Assembly: GCF_030734285.1 (NCBI RefSeq) | Contig: NZ_CP132294.1 | Coordinates: forward strand, 3,782,001 to 3,846,000 | Origin: Natronococcus sp. AD-5 | GTDB lineage: Archaea > Halobacteriota > Halobacteria > Halobacteriales > Natrialbaceae | DNA: 64,000 bases | Reading direction: 5' to 3' | Position numbers and translations under genes: made by a program | The notes under the pieces: generated by a model | Seen by the model: only the letters and a program-made list of their open reading frames with translations | What the model was told of the DNA's origin: nothing | Databases searched by the model: none | Part shown: in pieces, positions 1 to 8,221 of the stretch | How the letters are laid out: every line of letters starts with the position of its first letter | Numbering within the stretch: the first letter of the stretch is position 1

Positions 1-246
1 TATTTTGGTCATAATGAGAAGAAGAGTGAACTCGATGACTTTGACGAGAAGGTATTTCAATATACGACGGTGCTCTATGCTGGCGCGATTATCGCACTGT
101 CAGCACCGGTACAGGGTTATCTCTATCCTAATCAGAAAGCACTACTTGTTTCGGGTGGCGTCTCGCTCGTGGCGTTGGTATTTTCTTATCTCGCATTCAC
201 CAAAATTAGGAAGATTATTGATACGTCGGTGAAATTGTATAACTAG
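1..246 (+). CDS. Membrane protein, C-terminal part (5' end outside window)
   Basis: The frame is open from the first base to the TAG at 244-246 and gives the last 81 residues of a protein. A charged stretch is followed by two hydrophobic segments (about residues 26-44 and 52-68 of the visible part), then a short basic and polar tail ending in LYN. This looks like a two-helix membrane anchor at the C-terminus. The next gene, an SMC-like ATPase, starts at the very next base, so the two are surely co-transcribed and probably translationally coupled. In ABC-ATPase defence loci a membrane protein often acts as effector, so that is a reasonable guess for its role. No family can be assigned from this fragment. 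Confidence 0.7.
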   Translation, partial: YFGHNEKKSELDDFDEKVFQYTTVLYAGAIIALSAPVQGYLYPNQKALLVSGGVSLVALVFSYLAFTKIRKIIDTSVKLYN

Positions 247-1980
247 ATGAAAGTTAGTGAGATCCATGCACGGCAATTTGCAAAGGATGAATACGGGGGA
301 TTCGAGCACACAAACGTTGCTGGCCAAAATCTCCTTGTCTACGGAGGAAATCGTACCGGAAAGACGCTAACCTTCAACGCGATCCTCTACAATCTTCTCG
401 GGCCACGACATACCATTGATCTCTCTACAGGCAGGCAGAACGATGTTCGACTGAAGTTTGATGACGACGTGGAATTCCAACGAGCGCAGGCTGGGGCAAT
501 GTTTCGCAGGAACGGGACGGAAGAAACGGGGGATACAGCACAGGACTCATTTGCAGAATGGTTCGGTGACGAGATAGACGGGACGATCAATCGGTCGGAC
601 ATCATCAAAGCTCACTTCCTCCATTCGCACATCGATAGAATGCCGCTGAGCCGGCTGTCAAAGCAAGATCGACTTGCAATTATTCGCTCTGTTGCCGATA
701 TCGAGTCACAAGAGCAGATCGAGGAGTTAGAGGGGCAGCTCGAAGAGCTCGAGGATTCAATCAATGAAGATCGAGAAGATCGTCGCCGTCTCATCGAGGA
801 TCGTCAGCAGTTACAGCGCGAGCAGAGCAGTGCGCAAAACCAGCTGGAAAAGTATGTGCAGTTGCGGGAACTCCATGAATCCGGCGAGTTAACTGAAATA
901 ACGGATCTACTGCTTTCCAACGAGAAAATCCAAGAGCAACTCGCAGACCTCTCTCGAGAAGAGGAGTTCCTACGACAAAAGCGCCGAAGCAAACAGAAGC
1001 AGAAGTCACAATGGGAACGGTATCGGCAGGCCGAGAGACACAGTCTGATTGCTGAAGCGGTTAATGACTTTGTCTGCCCCGCTTGCGGAGATCGCGTTGA
1101 TACTGAGTTAGCTGAGAGTCGACTTTCACGGCATAGGTGTCCGTTCTGCGCTGTGGATGACCGTGCAGACTCCCTCGAGACCAATTTGGACGATAAGATT
1201 AGTCGTTCTGAAGAGGAACTCGAAGAAATCGAATCCGAGCTCGAAGAAATCACGGCGGATCTAGATGAAGTCGATGAACGCATGGATGAGCTTCGAGAGC
1301 AACAGCCGGAACTTAGCGATGTTGATGGTCCCATTGAGACCGTTATTCGGGAGAACGACTATGAGGTTGACCAGATTGTCGCTGAGACTACTGACGAGCT
1401 CGAACGATACGAGAGCACGATGACGCGAGCGGAGACAGCACTTGAAGAAACGAACACTCAGATAGAGGACCTTGATACCCAAATCGAGGATAAGGAAGAC
1501 CACTACCGATCATTAGCCGAGGAATTGGAGGAACAACGCCAGGCGAGCATCGAAGCAGAAATCGATGAGTTCGGGGAAGCGTGGCTGGACTCGTTCCAGA
1601 GTGCAGCAGGTGAAATTGGGCTCGAAATCCGGATTACGGAAGATGGTGAAATCGAGATTCCTGGGAATGAATCTCCACGGAGTTATGATCAGGCAGGCGA
1701 TTTGAGTGACGCAGAGATCACGTTCCTCAATATCACGTTTGCTGTTACGCTCAATGACTTCGCCCGCCAGTCTGGATTGACTGACTGGAAAACGATTGTC
1801 CTCGATGAGCCGTTCTCAAATCTCGATTCAGAGGGGGAAGAAAACCTCCTTGAATTCATCCGGGAACGCGAGCAACAGTTCATCTGCACCTCTTCGGACG
1901 AAACGTTCCTGGACGAGTTCGATAAGCACGGCGAGTTACCGAGACACACTATTCAGTCATCACTTACGAGGTTCTCATAA
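247..1980 (+). CDS. SMC/Rad50-like ATPase with zinc hook (archaea-specific SMC-related type)
   Basis: A 577-residue ABC ATPase of the SMC/Rad50 kind. The P-loop GGNRTGKT is at residues 33-40. Two long Glu-rich coiled-coil arms surround a four-cysteine hook (C277-x2-C280 and C298-x2-C301). A C-terminal lobe carries a signature-like region near residue 490 and Walker B with catalytic Glu (LDEP, 519-522) followed by the D-loop SNLD. It is shorter than true SMC or Rad50 and matches the family I know as archaea-specific SMC-related protein (name from memory). The gene abuts the membrane protein upstream, and its last base overlaps the next gene. Such ATPases are the sensor or motor subunit in Lamassu and ABC-3C type defence systems. 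Its role here is inferred from that context. Confidence 0.85.
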   Translation: MKVSEIHARQFAKDEYGGFEHTNVAGQNLLVYGGNRTGKTLTFNAILYNLLGPRHTIDLSTGRQNDVRLKFDDDVEFQRAQAGAMFRRNGTEETGDTAQDSFAEWFGDEIDGTINRSDIIKAHFLHSHIDRMPLSRLSKQDRLAIIRSVADIESQEQIEELEGQLEELEDSINEDREDRRRLIEDRQQLQREQSSAQNQLEKYVQLRELHESGELTEITDLLLSNEKIQEQLADLSREEEFLRQKRRSKQKQKSQWERYRQAERHSLIAEAVNDFVCPACGDRVDTELAESRLSRHRCPFCAVDDRADSLETNLDDKISRSEEELEEIESELEEITADLDEVDERMDELREQQPELSDVDGPIETVIRENDYEVDQIVAETTDELERYESTMTRAETALEETNTQIEDLDTQIEDKEDHYRSLAEELEEQRQASIEAEIDEFGEAWLDSFQSAAGEIGLEIRITEDGEIEIPGNESPRSYDQAGDLSDAEITFLNITFAVTLNDFARQSGLTDWKTIVLDEPFSNLDSEGEENLLEFIREREQQFICTSSDETFLDEFDKHGELPRHTIQSSLTRFS

Positions 1981-2447
1981 TGGAGGACGACGAGAACTAT
2001 ACGATGGATGGTAAGGAGGCAAAGAATCATCCACACCTCCTAATGTTGGATGCGTTCGAAGGAGAAATTGATGGCGAACTGAAGTTCAATAAGGTCCTCT
2101 ACAAATACCGTGAGGCGGCAGTCGAGAAAGACGACTGGGAATTCGACCGAGAACAATGGGGACCGACCGATCCGGGATTCACCAGTATCATGCAGTCACT
2201 CGATGAACTGGATGTGACGGAGTTGGAGGAAGTAGATCGGATGCATTTGTTCAGGCTGACTAGTAAAGGGAGAGATGTTGCTGGCGGGCTCCGACGAGGA
2301 CTTGATAAGCTTCAGCCGGATTTCTCGGAGAAGGCCTCTGTGATACACTCGATAGCCGAACAGGATAAGGACCGCTCGGGTTCTGAGATCGAACAAGACG
2401 ATATTATTCAAGAGGCGAAAGAAGAGACAGAAGGAAGCCAAGTATGA
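1980..2447 (+). CDS. Small winged-helix-like partner of the ATPase
   Basis: A 155-residue acidic protein whose ATG overlaps the last base of the ATPase stop codon (TAATG), so the two are translationally coupled. Residues about 20-100 have a winged-helix look: a helix beginning LLMLDAF, a segment ending in WGPTDPGF, and a later FRLTSKGRDVA strand and helix. This order recalls DUF4065/YwgA-like winged helices. The last 40 residues are charged and probably disordered. In ABC-3C loci a small 'middle component' sits beside the ATPase, and this gene fits that place. No catalytic residues are visible, and DNA binding or bridging between ATPase and effector is an inference. Confidence 0.7.
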   Translation: MEDDENYTMDGKEAKNHPHLLMLDAFEGEIDGELKFNKVLYKYREAAVEKDDWEFDREQWGPTDPGFTSIMQSLDELDVTELEEVDRMHLFRLTSKGRDVAGGLRRGLDKLQPDFSEKASVIHSIAEQDKDRSGSEIEQDDIIQEAKEETEGSQV

Positions 2448-2507
2448 GCCTGGATTGAATGCTTTCCTCTGAGGGGATCTCCGTCTTCTGGGATAGACCC
2501 TAAATTT

Positions 2508-2733
2508 CAGCGGTCTATACTTCCAAAACCCTACCCCTTAAGGAATACACATTACGAACAGCGCCTGTGACGTGGGTCTGTAGGGGTTCGAGAGGGGTAT
2601 CAGAAAAAATTCGAAGCGGCGAATCGTATTAACGATTAATACGTTTTGTTTCGTCGAATACTCTTACGGACAGGCGGCTCTGTTGAAATCCCTTCTTCAG
2701 CTGCGATTTTGCCTGAAACAGCTGCCACGTAGA
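2508..2733 (+). repeat. Non-coding repeat block A (homologous to 13571-13750)
   Basis: The 394-base gap after the ATPase module has no gene. It shares ordered blocks with the gap at 13571-13750: TAAATTT-CAG, a CCCTAC/GTAGGGGTT inverted pair (2524-2538 and 2577-2588), and a terminal stretch 2686-2733 that is about 80 percent identical by eye to 13687-13744 (CTCTGTTG, TTCTTCAG, CTGAAACAGCT, ACGTAGA). A 19-base palindrome (2625-2643) sits inside. The CTGTTG block recalls ends of halophile insertion sequences, but no transposase is present. Confidence 0.6.
2625..2643. repeat. 19-bp palindrome, copy 1
   Basis: CGTATTAACGATTAATACG has perfect 8-base arms and a 3-base centre. The exact reverse complement occurs at 5043-5061 and a variant at 15119-15137. 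The copies bracket the 708-residue gene and reappear before the small Cys protein, which suggests a binding site for an element-encoded protein. Confidence 0.7.
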
Positions 2734-2808
2734 GATGCGAGCTTAGCGCTGGTATCCTGATCAGAACAGACGAATAAACGGTCGCAATTTCGTTTACCTG
2801 GTTGCCTT

Positions 2809-2820
2809 TGGGTTTATTTT
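2809..2820 (+). promoter_or_regulatory. TATA-like box for the DUF4209-like gene
   Basis: A TTTATTTT tract lies about 28 bases upstream of the ATG at 2842. This is the spacing seen in haloarchaeal promoters of leaderless or near-leaderless genes. It suggests that the large gene has its own promoter rather than being read only from the ATPase operon. Confidence 0.4.
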
Positions 2821-2841
2821 GGTTGAGGGAAACAGGGAGAT

Positions 2842-4968
2842 ATGGTCAGGTTATTAGATAGTCTTGATAGAGCACAGGGTGATCCTGAGAAGGATATTCA
2901 TTTTGCCCTCGAGTTAGGGCAACTTTTTAATTCAATTGAACGAGACGAGGATCTGGACGAGGATACACAGTTACATCTTGAGGAGATGGAAGGAGAGTAT
3001 CTGCTTCCGGACCTCGTTGAGTACCTAACGGACTGGTACGGTGAGGAGGAGTTTGAGTCCGCACGAGAAGCACTATCTCTTTTGGAAGACGGGATTGATG
3101 ATGCAGTGGACAATAATTGGTTGCAGGTCGCCACGCAATATCATCACCGTCTCATCAGTCTCAAGGCTGGACTCGCAGGCCATGACGTCAGTGACGAAAT
3201 AGACCAAGTATTGGACTACTTGGAACGCAACTACCACTCTATCTCATTGCAGTTCATTATTTCAGTCATCGAGATTGTATTCGCCAATCTTGATGACGTT
3301 TCGGCGTCGGATGCCGACCGCTGGGAACAGCTGATCAAGGATATTGCAGCGTCGCACCGGTCAGCGAACCGGTTTGATCAGCAGCGAGAGTATCTCCGGT
3401 TACTTCGTCGGCTGAAAGTCAAGTGTGAGGAGAGTACAGATACTGTGGAGGAGCAGTTGATCGACTCGTACCGAGATGAAGCTGACCTCGCGGCCACCGA
3501 CAGTGACCTGCGAAAATCCGATATCCTCCAAAGTGGCGTCAGTGAATGCAGCCAGTACATGAATGATGCCACGAAGCGAGAGTGGAAACAAGAGGCACTG
3601 CAAGCACGTCGCAGAGGCAGTCAGAATGAACTCACAGAGTTGAGTCTTGATGACCTTGATGTGGATGGATTCGGCGATGAAGACCTTGAGGAGGCAGTCT
3701 TTCAAGAAATGGAAGAGCTTACTCAGGTGTACGTCGACTGGTTTAAAGGAGTTAAAGAAACCTGGGGATCGAGCACATACGCCCTCTATTGCTTAGCACT
3801 CTCACGTAGTCCTATCCCAGATCCGAATCGTATTCGTCTCTCCACCGAACAGTACGTGTTCTCAGAACTAGTGCAACGCAATATTATCTCACCGGAGGCA
3901 CATACTTACTCAGTGGATCCATCAGACGTAGATACGATTCCTAGCAGCTATAGTCATGCGGCAGCAACTAGAATGAGTTCACTTGGTAACGCTCTCTATC
4001 AATTAATGAAAGAAGGCCATCTCTCGGCCACTGACTTTATCGCCTTATTTCGGATTGGCAACTCATTGTCGCCTGATACTGAGGCATTCATCACTGATGG
4101 ACTCTTTGACTTATTCAACGACAACCACGTCCAAGCGCTGTTTGTGCTTGTTCCACATCTGGAGGCTGTCATTGTAGACACCTTAGAGTCTATCGGCCGA
4201 CCGGCATACACAATTACCGAGCAGGGTACACAACAGCAACTACTCGGTGGATTATTCATCGAGGGTAGCGACCTGTTCGGGAGTGACTATGCGATGTATC
4301 TACGCTACAGGTATACCAGCCGCGAAGGAACCAACCTTCGGAATCGATTATCCCACGGCCAGTTACGATACAGGAATGCAATCTATCTGAATTCGGTTTT
4401 GACCTTGTTCGACATAGTGAAATGTATGATTTGCTTGAACATCTCCCCCTACTTGGAACGATTTACGATACCAAATCGAACCTTGTCGCCATCAACACAC
4501 TATAACCAGCCAACAGACCTCTCATTGTTCACAGATTTAAATAAGCAAATTGTTGGATATGGCCGATCAGAAGATGGTCATTCCATCTTAGTACTACGTG
4601 AGGATCGTCACAATGAGGTTACTGAACTATTTCTTGATAAGGGTCGGATTGAAAGATACCGTATCGATGGTGTTGGTCATTCACGAGAAGAACTACGAAC
4701 TAAGATTGATCAACTCCGGGAAGATCATCCGATCATTCCCGAGGAAATCAATCATTCCTGGCTTGACCGAGACGACCTAATCTTAGAGGCGATTATGGAA
4801 ATCATTGAAGAGGAAATAGATTCCGACAGTAGATCACTCAATAAGGAAATGCTCTTTGAGAAGGCTAAGACGCGTGGTATTGACGAAAGTAGAGCACGGC
4901 TCTCCCTCCGTCTTTTAGAGGAAGATGGAGTGATTGAGCAGGCGGAAGATACAGTATCCCTTTCTTGA
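2842..4968 (+). CDS. DUF4209-like protein with HEPN-type RN(x)3H motif
   Basis: A 708-residue, mostly helical, acidic protein. Residues 500-506 read RNRLSHG, which fits the R-x4-H core of HEPN ribonucleases and the RN-x2-x-HG signature I associate with DUF4209. The surrounding helices match that fold by eye. The last 50 residues look like a small winged helix (LNKEMLFEKAKTRG, then LRLLEEDGVIE). The gene lies 394 bases after the ATPase module, in the same direction, and is flanked by copies of a 19-bp palindrome. HEPN RNases are common effectors in toxin and abortive-infection systems, so it may be the effector of the locus or a separate defence gene. The lack of tight coupling leaves that open. 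Confidence 0.65.
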   Translation: MVRLLDSLDRAQGDPEKDIHFALELGQLFNSIERDEDLDEDTQLHLEEMEGEYLLPDLVEYLTDWYGEEEFESAREALSLLEDGIDDAVDNNWLQVATQYHHRLISLKAGLAGHDVSDEIDQVLDYLERNYHSISLQFIISVIEIVFANLDDVSASDADRWEQLIKDIAASHRSANRFDQQREYLRLLRRLKVKCEESTDTVEEQLIDSYRDEADLAATDSDLRKSDILQSGVSECSQYMNDATKREWKQEALQARRRGSQNELTELSLDDLDVDGFGDEDLEEAVFQEMEELTQVYVDWFKGVKETWGSSTYALYCLALSRSPIPDPNRIRLSTEQYVFSELVQRNIISPEAHTYSVDPSDVDTIPSSYSHAAATRMSSLGNALYQLMKEGHLSATDFIALFRIGNSLSPDTEAFITDGLFDLFNDNHVQALFVLVPHLEAVIVDTLESIGRPAYTITEQGTQQQLLGGLFIEGSDLFGSDYAMYLRYRYTSREGTNLRNRLSHGQLRYRNAIYLNSVLTLFDIVKCMICLNISPYLERFTIPNRTLSPSTHYNQPTDLSLFTDLNKQIVGYGRSEDGHSILVLREDRHNEVTELFLDKGRIERYRIDGVGHSREELRTKIDQLREDHPIIPEEINHSWLDRDDLILEAIMEIIEEEIDSDSRSLNKEMLFEKAKTRGIDESRARLSLRLLEEDGVIEQAEDTVSLS

Positions 4969-5042
4969 TTACTAATCATATTATTAGAACATACCCTAGA
5001 CAACTGCGAACGATTCTGAATATTACCCCGTCTGTCCAAAAG

Positions 5043-5061
5043 CGTATTAATCGTTAATACG
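5043..5061. repeat. 19-bp palindrome, copy 2 (inverted)
   Basis: CGTATTAATCGTTAATACG is the exact reverse complement of the copy at 2625-2643. It lies between the converging ends of the DUF4209-like gene and the serine recombinase gene, 12 bases beyond the recombinase stop codon. Confidence 0.7.
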
Positions 5062-5072
5062 CAATCTGGCCG

Positions 5073-5849
5073 TCAGAACATCGCCTCCAGGTCGGTGTGC
5101 TCTTCTGCGACTTGTCTGTAGACATCGAGTCGGTCAAGCATGAGATCGAACGCAGCGCAAGGAGATGGGATATCGAACTGATTGCCGACCCTGTACTTCG
5201 ATTTATCTGTTGTGTGATATTCGTTGAGCGCACTGATCACAGTTGAGAACTCCTTATGGTGTTCTTCGTGTTCTTCGATTGGTTTCCACTCGTCATCCTC
5301 AATCTTCACCCCACGCGGAGGACATCCCACCGGAAGACCCTGCAGTCGTCGCTCTTTGATCATATTTTTGGAGGCCTCCCGTGCCTCTTCGATCTTCATC
5401 TGGTCGATCATCTTCATTTGACCTTCCATCCCAACTGCCGCAGCTCGCTTGGTCCCGTCGTCCGATTGCTTGAATTCCTGGACGACCTTCTGCAGGCCAG
5501 TGGGATTGACCATAATGATATCGACGTCTACTCCGTGTCTGTCATAGAATCGTTGTTCGATATCATCGATGGACTTCCCGCGAGACAGACGGTTCCCCTT
5601 CCGAATCAGGATAGTCGAGAGGAGTGGGTCCTCCTTTATCTTTTCAACCAGTTCACCGAACTCTTCTCGTCCGAAGGGATCGGTAGATCCTGAGACGTTG
5701 GCGTCTTGGAACCACCCAACGAGTCTGTAACCGTTTTCCTCGCAATGACGTACGATCTCCTGTTTCTGGTTTTGAAGGGACGTGTCCTCTTCTTCGCTGT
5801 TTGTCTGTGAGATACGACCATAACCGACGACTCTGATGTTTCTACTCAT
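5073..5849 (-). CDS. Serine recombinase (resolvase/invertase family)
   Basis: A 258-residue protein with an N-terminal resolvase catalytic domain. The nucleophile is S14 in the YGRIS motif, followed by SLQNQ and the basic RKGNRLSRG stretch near residue 90, typical of site-specific serine recombinases. Residues 170-185 (GLPVGCPPRG) and the C-terminal helices probably bind DNA, but the large C-terminal domain of serine integrases is missing. It is therefore closer to a resolvase or small invertase than to a phage integrase. It stands alone on the minus strand with a hairpin-rich region upstream (5944-6163) that could hold its target sites or operator. A role in resolving or inverting element DNA is inferred. 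Confidence 0.85.
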   Translation of the reverse strand: MSRNIRVVGYGRISQTNSEEEDTSLQNQKQEIVRHCEENGYRLVGWFQDANVSGSTDPFGREEFGELVEKIKEDPLLSTILIRKGNRLSRGKSIDDIEQRFYDRHGVDVDIIMVNPTGLQKVVQEFKQSDDGTKRAAAVGMEGQMKMIDQMKIEEAREASKNMIKERRLQGLPVGCPPRGVKIEDDEWKPIEEHEEHHKEFSTVISALNEYHTTDKSKYRVGNQFDIPSPCAAFDLMLDRLDVYRQVAEEHTDLEAMF

Positions 5850-5943
5850 TGCTGTATTAGATTACGTGATATTCGTAAACTACACACCCGTTTTCCGACC
5901 GTAATTGGCCGTAATGGACACCCCGAGACAGCTGGATTCAGGG

Positions 5944-6163
5944 GTCTAAGGTTTCTGGGGGCGAAACCTTATGGTACCTCCGTACCCTAAGGCCGATCAA
6001 ACTTTACTCGGAGGGGGAATTCCGGTGTACTGAGGTCTGTTGTTACTGTTCATCAATTCTCGTAACTTTTTGAGAGCGGCGGATTTCACCGAAAGATTTC
6101 GGGCTCCTACCTACGCGCGCGCGTATTAAATGTAGGGTAGGTACGCCGGTATTTTGGGCGTAC
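5944..6163. promoter_or_regulatory. Cluster of inverted repeats upstream of the recombinase
   Basis: The 460-base gap 5850-6309 has no gene but is rich in symmetry. AAGGTTTC (5948-5955) pairs with GAAACCTT (5963-5970). CCTTATGGTAC (5967-5977) pairs with GTACCCTAAGG (5982-5992) with one mismatch. The two pairs share the CCTT at 5967-5970, so they exclude each other. GTACGCC (6141-6147) pairs with GGCGTAC (6157-6163), and CCTACCTAC near 6110 pairs imperfectly with GTAGGGTAGG near 6132. This could be a recombination site, a replication origin or an operator array. Confidence 0.5.
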
Positions 6164-6309
6164 GCCCGTAATTTGATGATTCCACACCGGCGATGTCACC
6201 GTGTTTTCCGGTCTTTGGATGCCGTAATTCTCCCGTAATATACATCGTGTACGTACGTGGTCGCGCTCGATTTCATGTAATCCTAGTGAAGAACTTAGGA
6301 AAGAAGCGT

Positions 6310-6576
6310 CTATCCTTTGACAAAGTGTACGACATTCCTATGCGGCTTCTCGAATCGTACCCACAAGACGCCATAGGCCATCGTAGCCATCCCGAGAATC
6401 ACCAACCAGACGTTGCCGGTCTGAATCAGGAAGAAGGCGATCACAAGACCGGCGAATCCGAACATTGCTTCTTTGGTGGTATAGATCCGGACCCACCACG
6501 TCTCCACTTTCTCTGGGTAGAAGTGGAGTGCGACGAGCATGAACAGAACGATACCACCCATGATCACTGCACTCAT
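6310..6576 (-). CDS. Small membrane protein, three TM segments
   Basis: An 88-residue protein, last gene of the minus-strand set. Hydrophobic segments lie at about residues 3-19, 36-52 and 55-72, separated by a short charged loop (FYPEKVETWW) and followed by a basic tail. It starts at an ATGA overlap with the gene before it. I recognise no family. Small multi-helix membrane proteins of this size include capsid proteins of membrane-containing archaeal viruses and accessory subunits of secretion complexes. Neither can be shown here. Confidence 0.7.
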   Translation of the reverse strand: MSAVIMGGIVLFMLVALHFYPEKVETWWVRIYTTKEAMFGFAGLVIAFFLIQTGNVWLVILGMATMAYGVLWVRFEKPHRNVVHFVKG

Positions 6577-6776
6577 CGTGCACCCCCACTCTTTCGGCCG
6601 TTCTTGAGGAGTCGATGGAATCTGTCGAGAATCAGATACCCGACGTAGACAACAATCAAGACTAATGCGATTGCAATGGTGCTACCTGCCGTGAAGACCG
6701 ATGTGATCAAGACGAGAATGACACCGAGCCATACGAACCATCCCCCAAGGGAAGAGGGGAGTTTGACATCGATCAT
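6573..6776 (-). CDS. Small membrane protein, two TM segments
   Basis: A 67-residue protein with two hydrophobic helices (about residues 11-29 and 32-50) and a basic C-terminus (RFHRLLKNGRKSGGAR) that should stay inside the cell. Start and stop overlap both neighbours by four bases (ATGA), so the three genes 7726-6310 are translationally coupled and likely made together. Its size and two-helix layout recall major capsid proteins of spindle-shaped and pleomorphic archaeal viruses. The likeness is only structural, and no sequence family is recognised. Confidence 0.7.
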   Translation of the reverse strand: MIDVKLPSSLGGWFVWLGVILVLITSVFTAGSTIAIALVLIVVYVGYLILDRFHRLLKNGRKSGGAR

Positions 6777-7726
6777 TCTCCACCACCTCCACCACTGCCC
6801 GTGAGAGACTTCATCCGCGTGGGAATTTGGGACATATCGTTCACCGTGAGGACAGTCTCGTCCATCATCCCAACCTTGTGTCTGTAGTAGACCTTCGGAT
6901 TCTCTCTCTGCTCATCGAGGTTCTTGAACAGAATATGGGCGTGTGGTCCCTCTTCTTCCTCAATGCAGACGTCATCGATGTCAGCTTTGGTATTGCACTT
7001 GGGCACGGGAATCTTGTCGCCAACTGGGACCGGTCTGTCTGGTTCATAGACGACGTGGATTTCCGTGGCATTCTCATCTCCGATTTTCGTATCCACGATT
7101 GTTGTCTCATTATCGATCTTGCCCTCGTTGATTGTCACTTCCTCCCACGTCTCGGCGGAAGACATAGTGGGCATCCCGGTTGCATTCGCAATTGTATCCT
7201 TGGCGCTGCTCCGCACACTGAAGATCGTTCCCGCCATTTTATCGATGGGATAGACGACAGACCCACGTTCCTCGAACTCAACAGTGACCTGCGTGTACTC
7301 CTCTCCATCGACCGTGACTCGTTCGAGGTCTGCCGTCTCATTCCCCTCCAAAGGTTCGAGATCCTCTTTCGGGCGAGGATCGAAGTAGTCCGTTGGGACC
7401 AGGAATTCGACTTCCTCCGATTCACCGTCAATGATGTCATCGTATTCGACCTTCAGGAAGTCATTCGTAGAATCCAAGACGAACTCCTCATATCCAACGT
7501 CGTCTGCCTTCTCAGCGACAGATACGTAGACTATCCGCTCTTGGGACTCATACATATCTGCAGTCACGCGACCTCCTCTGTCGTATTCTTTGAGCGTTTC
7601 TTCCTCTTCGAGCGCGTTGACAGGGTCTTTCTGTTCTGTTTCATCTGCCACCCCCAATCCGGCGGGGATTGAGAGTACCAGCAGACTCACCAGTACAAGA
7701 ACCTGTACCGTCTTTCGGCGTATCAT
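6773..7726 (-). CDS. Secreted acidic protein of unknown function
   Basis: A 317-residue protein. The start is taken at the ATG at 7726, two bases after the upstream gene's stop codon, because it gives a clean signal peptide: a basic MIRRKTVQ, a hydrophobic core of about 18 residues, then an acidic mature chain. The rest is rich in Asp, Glu, Thr and Val and looks like beta-sandwich extracellular domains. There is no C-terminal membrane helix; the chain ends in a Gly-rich tail. Tight coupling with two membrane proteins downstream suggests a surface or exported complex. No enzyme motif is visible. Confidence 0.7.
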   Translation of the reverse strand: MIRRKTVQVLVLVSLLVLSIPAGLGVADETEQKDPVNALEEEETLKEYDRGGRVTADMYESQERIVYVSVAEKADDVGYEEFVLDSTNDFLKVEYDDIIDGESEEVEFLVPTDYFDPRPKEDLEPLEGNETADLERVTVDGEEYTQVTVEFEERGSVVYPIDKMAGTIFSVRSSAKDTIANATGMPTMSSAETWEEVTINEGKIDNETTIVDTKIGDENATEIHVVYEPDRPVPVGDKIPVPKCNTKADIDDVCIEEEEGPHAHILFKNLDEQRENPKVYYRHKVGMMDETVLTVNDMSQIPTRMKSLTGSGGGGGE

Positions 7727-7728
7727 GG

Positions 7729-8094
7729 TTACATCTCCAGTCCGTCGTCTTTGACTTCCCAAAGTGGCCACGAGGACTCATCAACCGGCCACCAATCATC
7801 AACGGTCGGGATTAACCGAAGAAGTGGGAACCAGATTGCGATCATGAAGTAGATCACAGCTGCAGCGGTCAGGAACGTCCCTGAGGCGATGATCATCACA
7901 ACCGTCAATCCGAAGACTCCAGTAAGGTGGCCGGTTCTGTCGGCAAAGCCCAACCCTCGTGGAATGGTATCCCGACCCCAGACCAAGATACTCAGGATGC
8001 TTGGTGGGATGAGATGGGTGAGCTTGAAGTCCCTCGTTGTTTCTTTGACGTTTCCTCCCGTTCCTCTGATTTCGTCTGTTACTCTGTCTCGCAT
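7729..8094 (-). CDS. Membrane protein with two hydrophobic segments
   Basis: A 121-residue protein with a charged N-terminus, a weakly hydrophobic stretch near residues 27-38, and a strong paired hydrophobic region at about residues 58-92. A Trp-rich acidic tail (DDWWP, SSWPLWE) follows. The stop codon lies two bases before the start of the secreted protein gene. The upstream gap 8095-8221 carries GGGTAGGGGTTTCG, the reverse complement of a motif in repeat block B (13597-13611). No family is recognised, and it belongs with its neighbours as part of a membrane-surface gene set. Confidence 0.65.
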   Translation of the reverse strand: MRDRVTDEIRGTGGNVKETTRDFKLTHLIPPSILSILVWGRDTIPRGLGFADRTGHLTGVFGLTVVMIIASGTFLTAAAVIYFMIAIWFPLLRLIPTVDDWWPVDESSWPLWEVKDDGLEM

Positions 8095-8221
8095 GTCGAA
8101 TGTGACATTAAATTTTCATGATCTATACCGCGAAGGGGGTAGGGGTTTCGTAATATGCACTACTCTTGATACCTGTTCTACCCGAATTCAGGCGTCTCAG
8201 GGGCGGTGTCGAATAGTTACA

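Noticed and set aside
6193-6648. 151-residue plus-strand frame across the start of the small membrane genes
   Set aside because: It is antisense to three coupled minus-strand genes with clear membrane helices, and its own composition is atypical.
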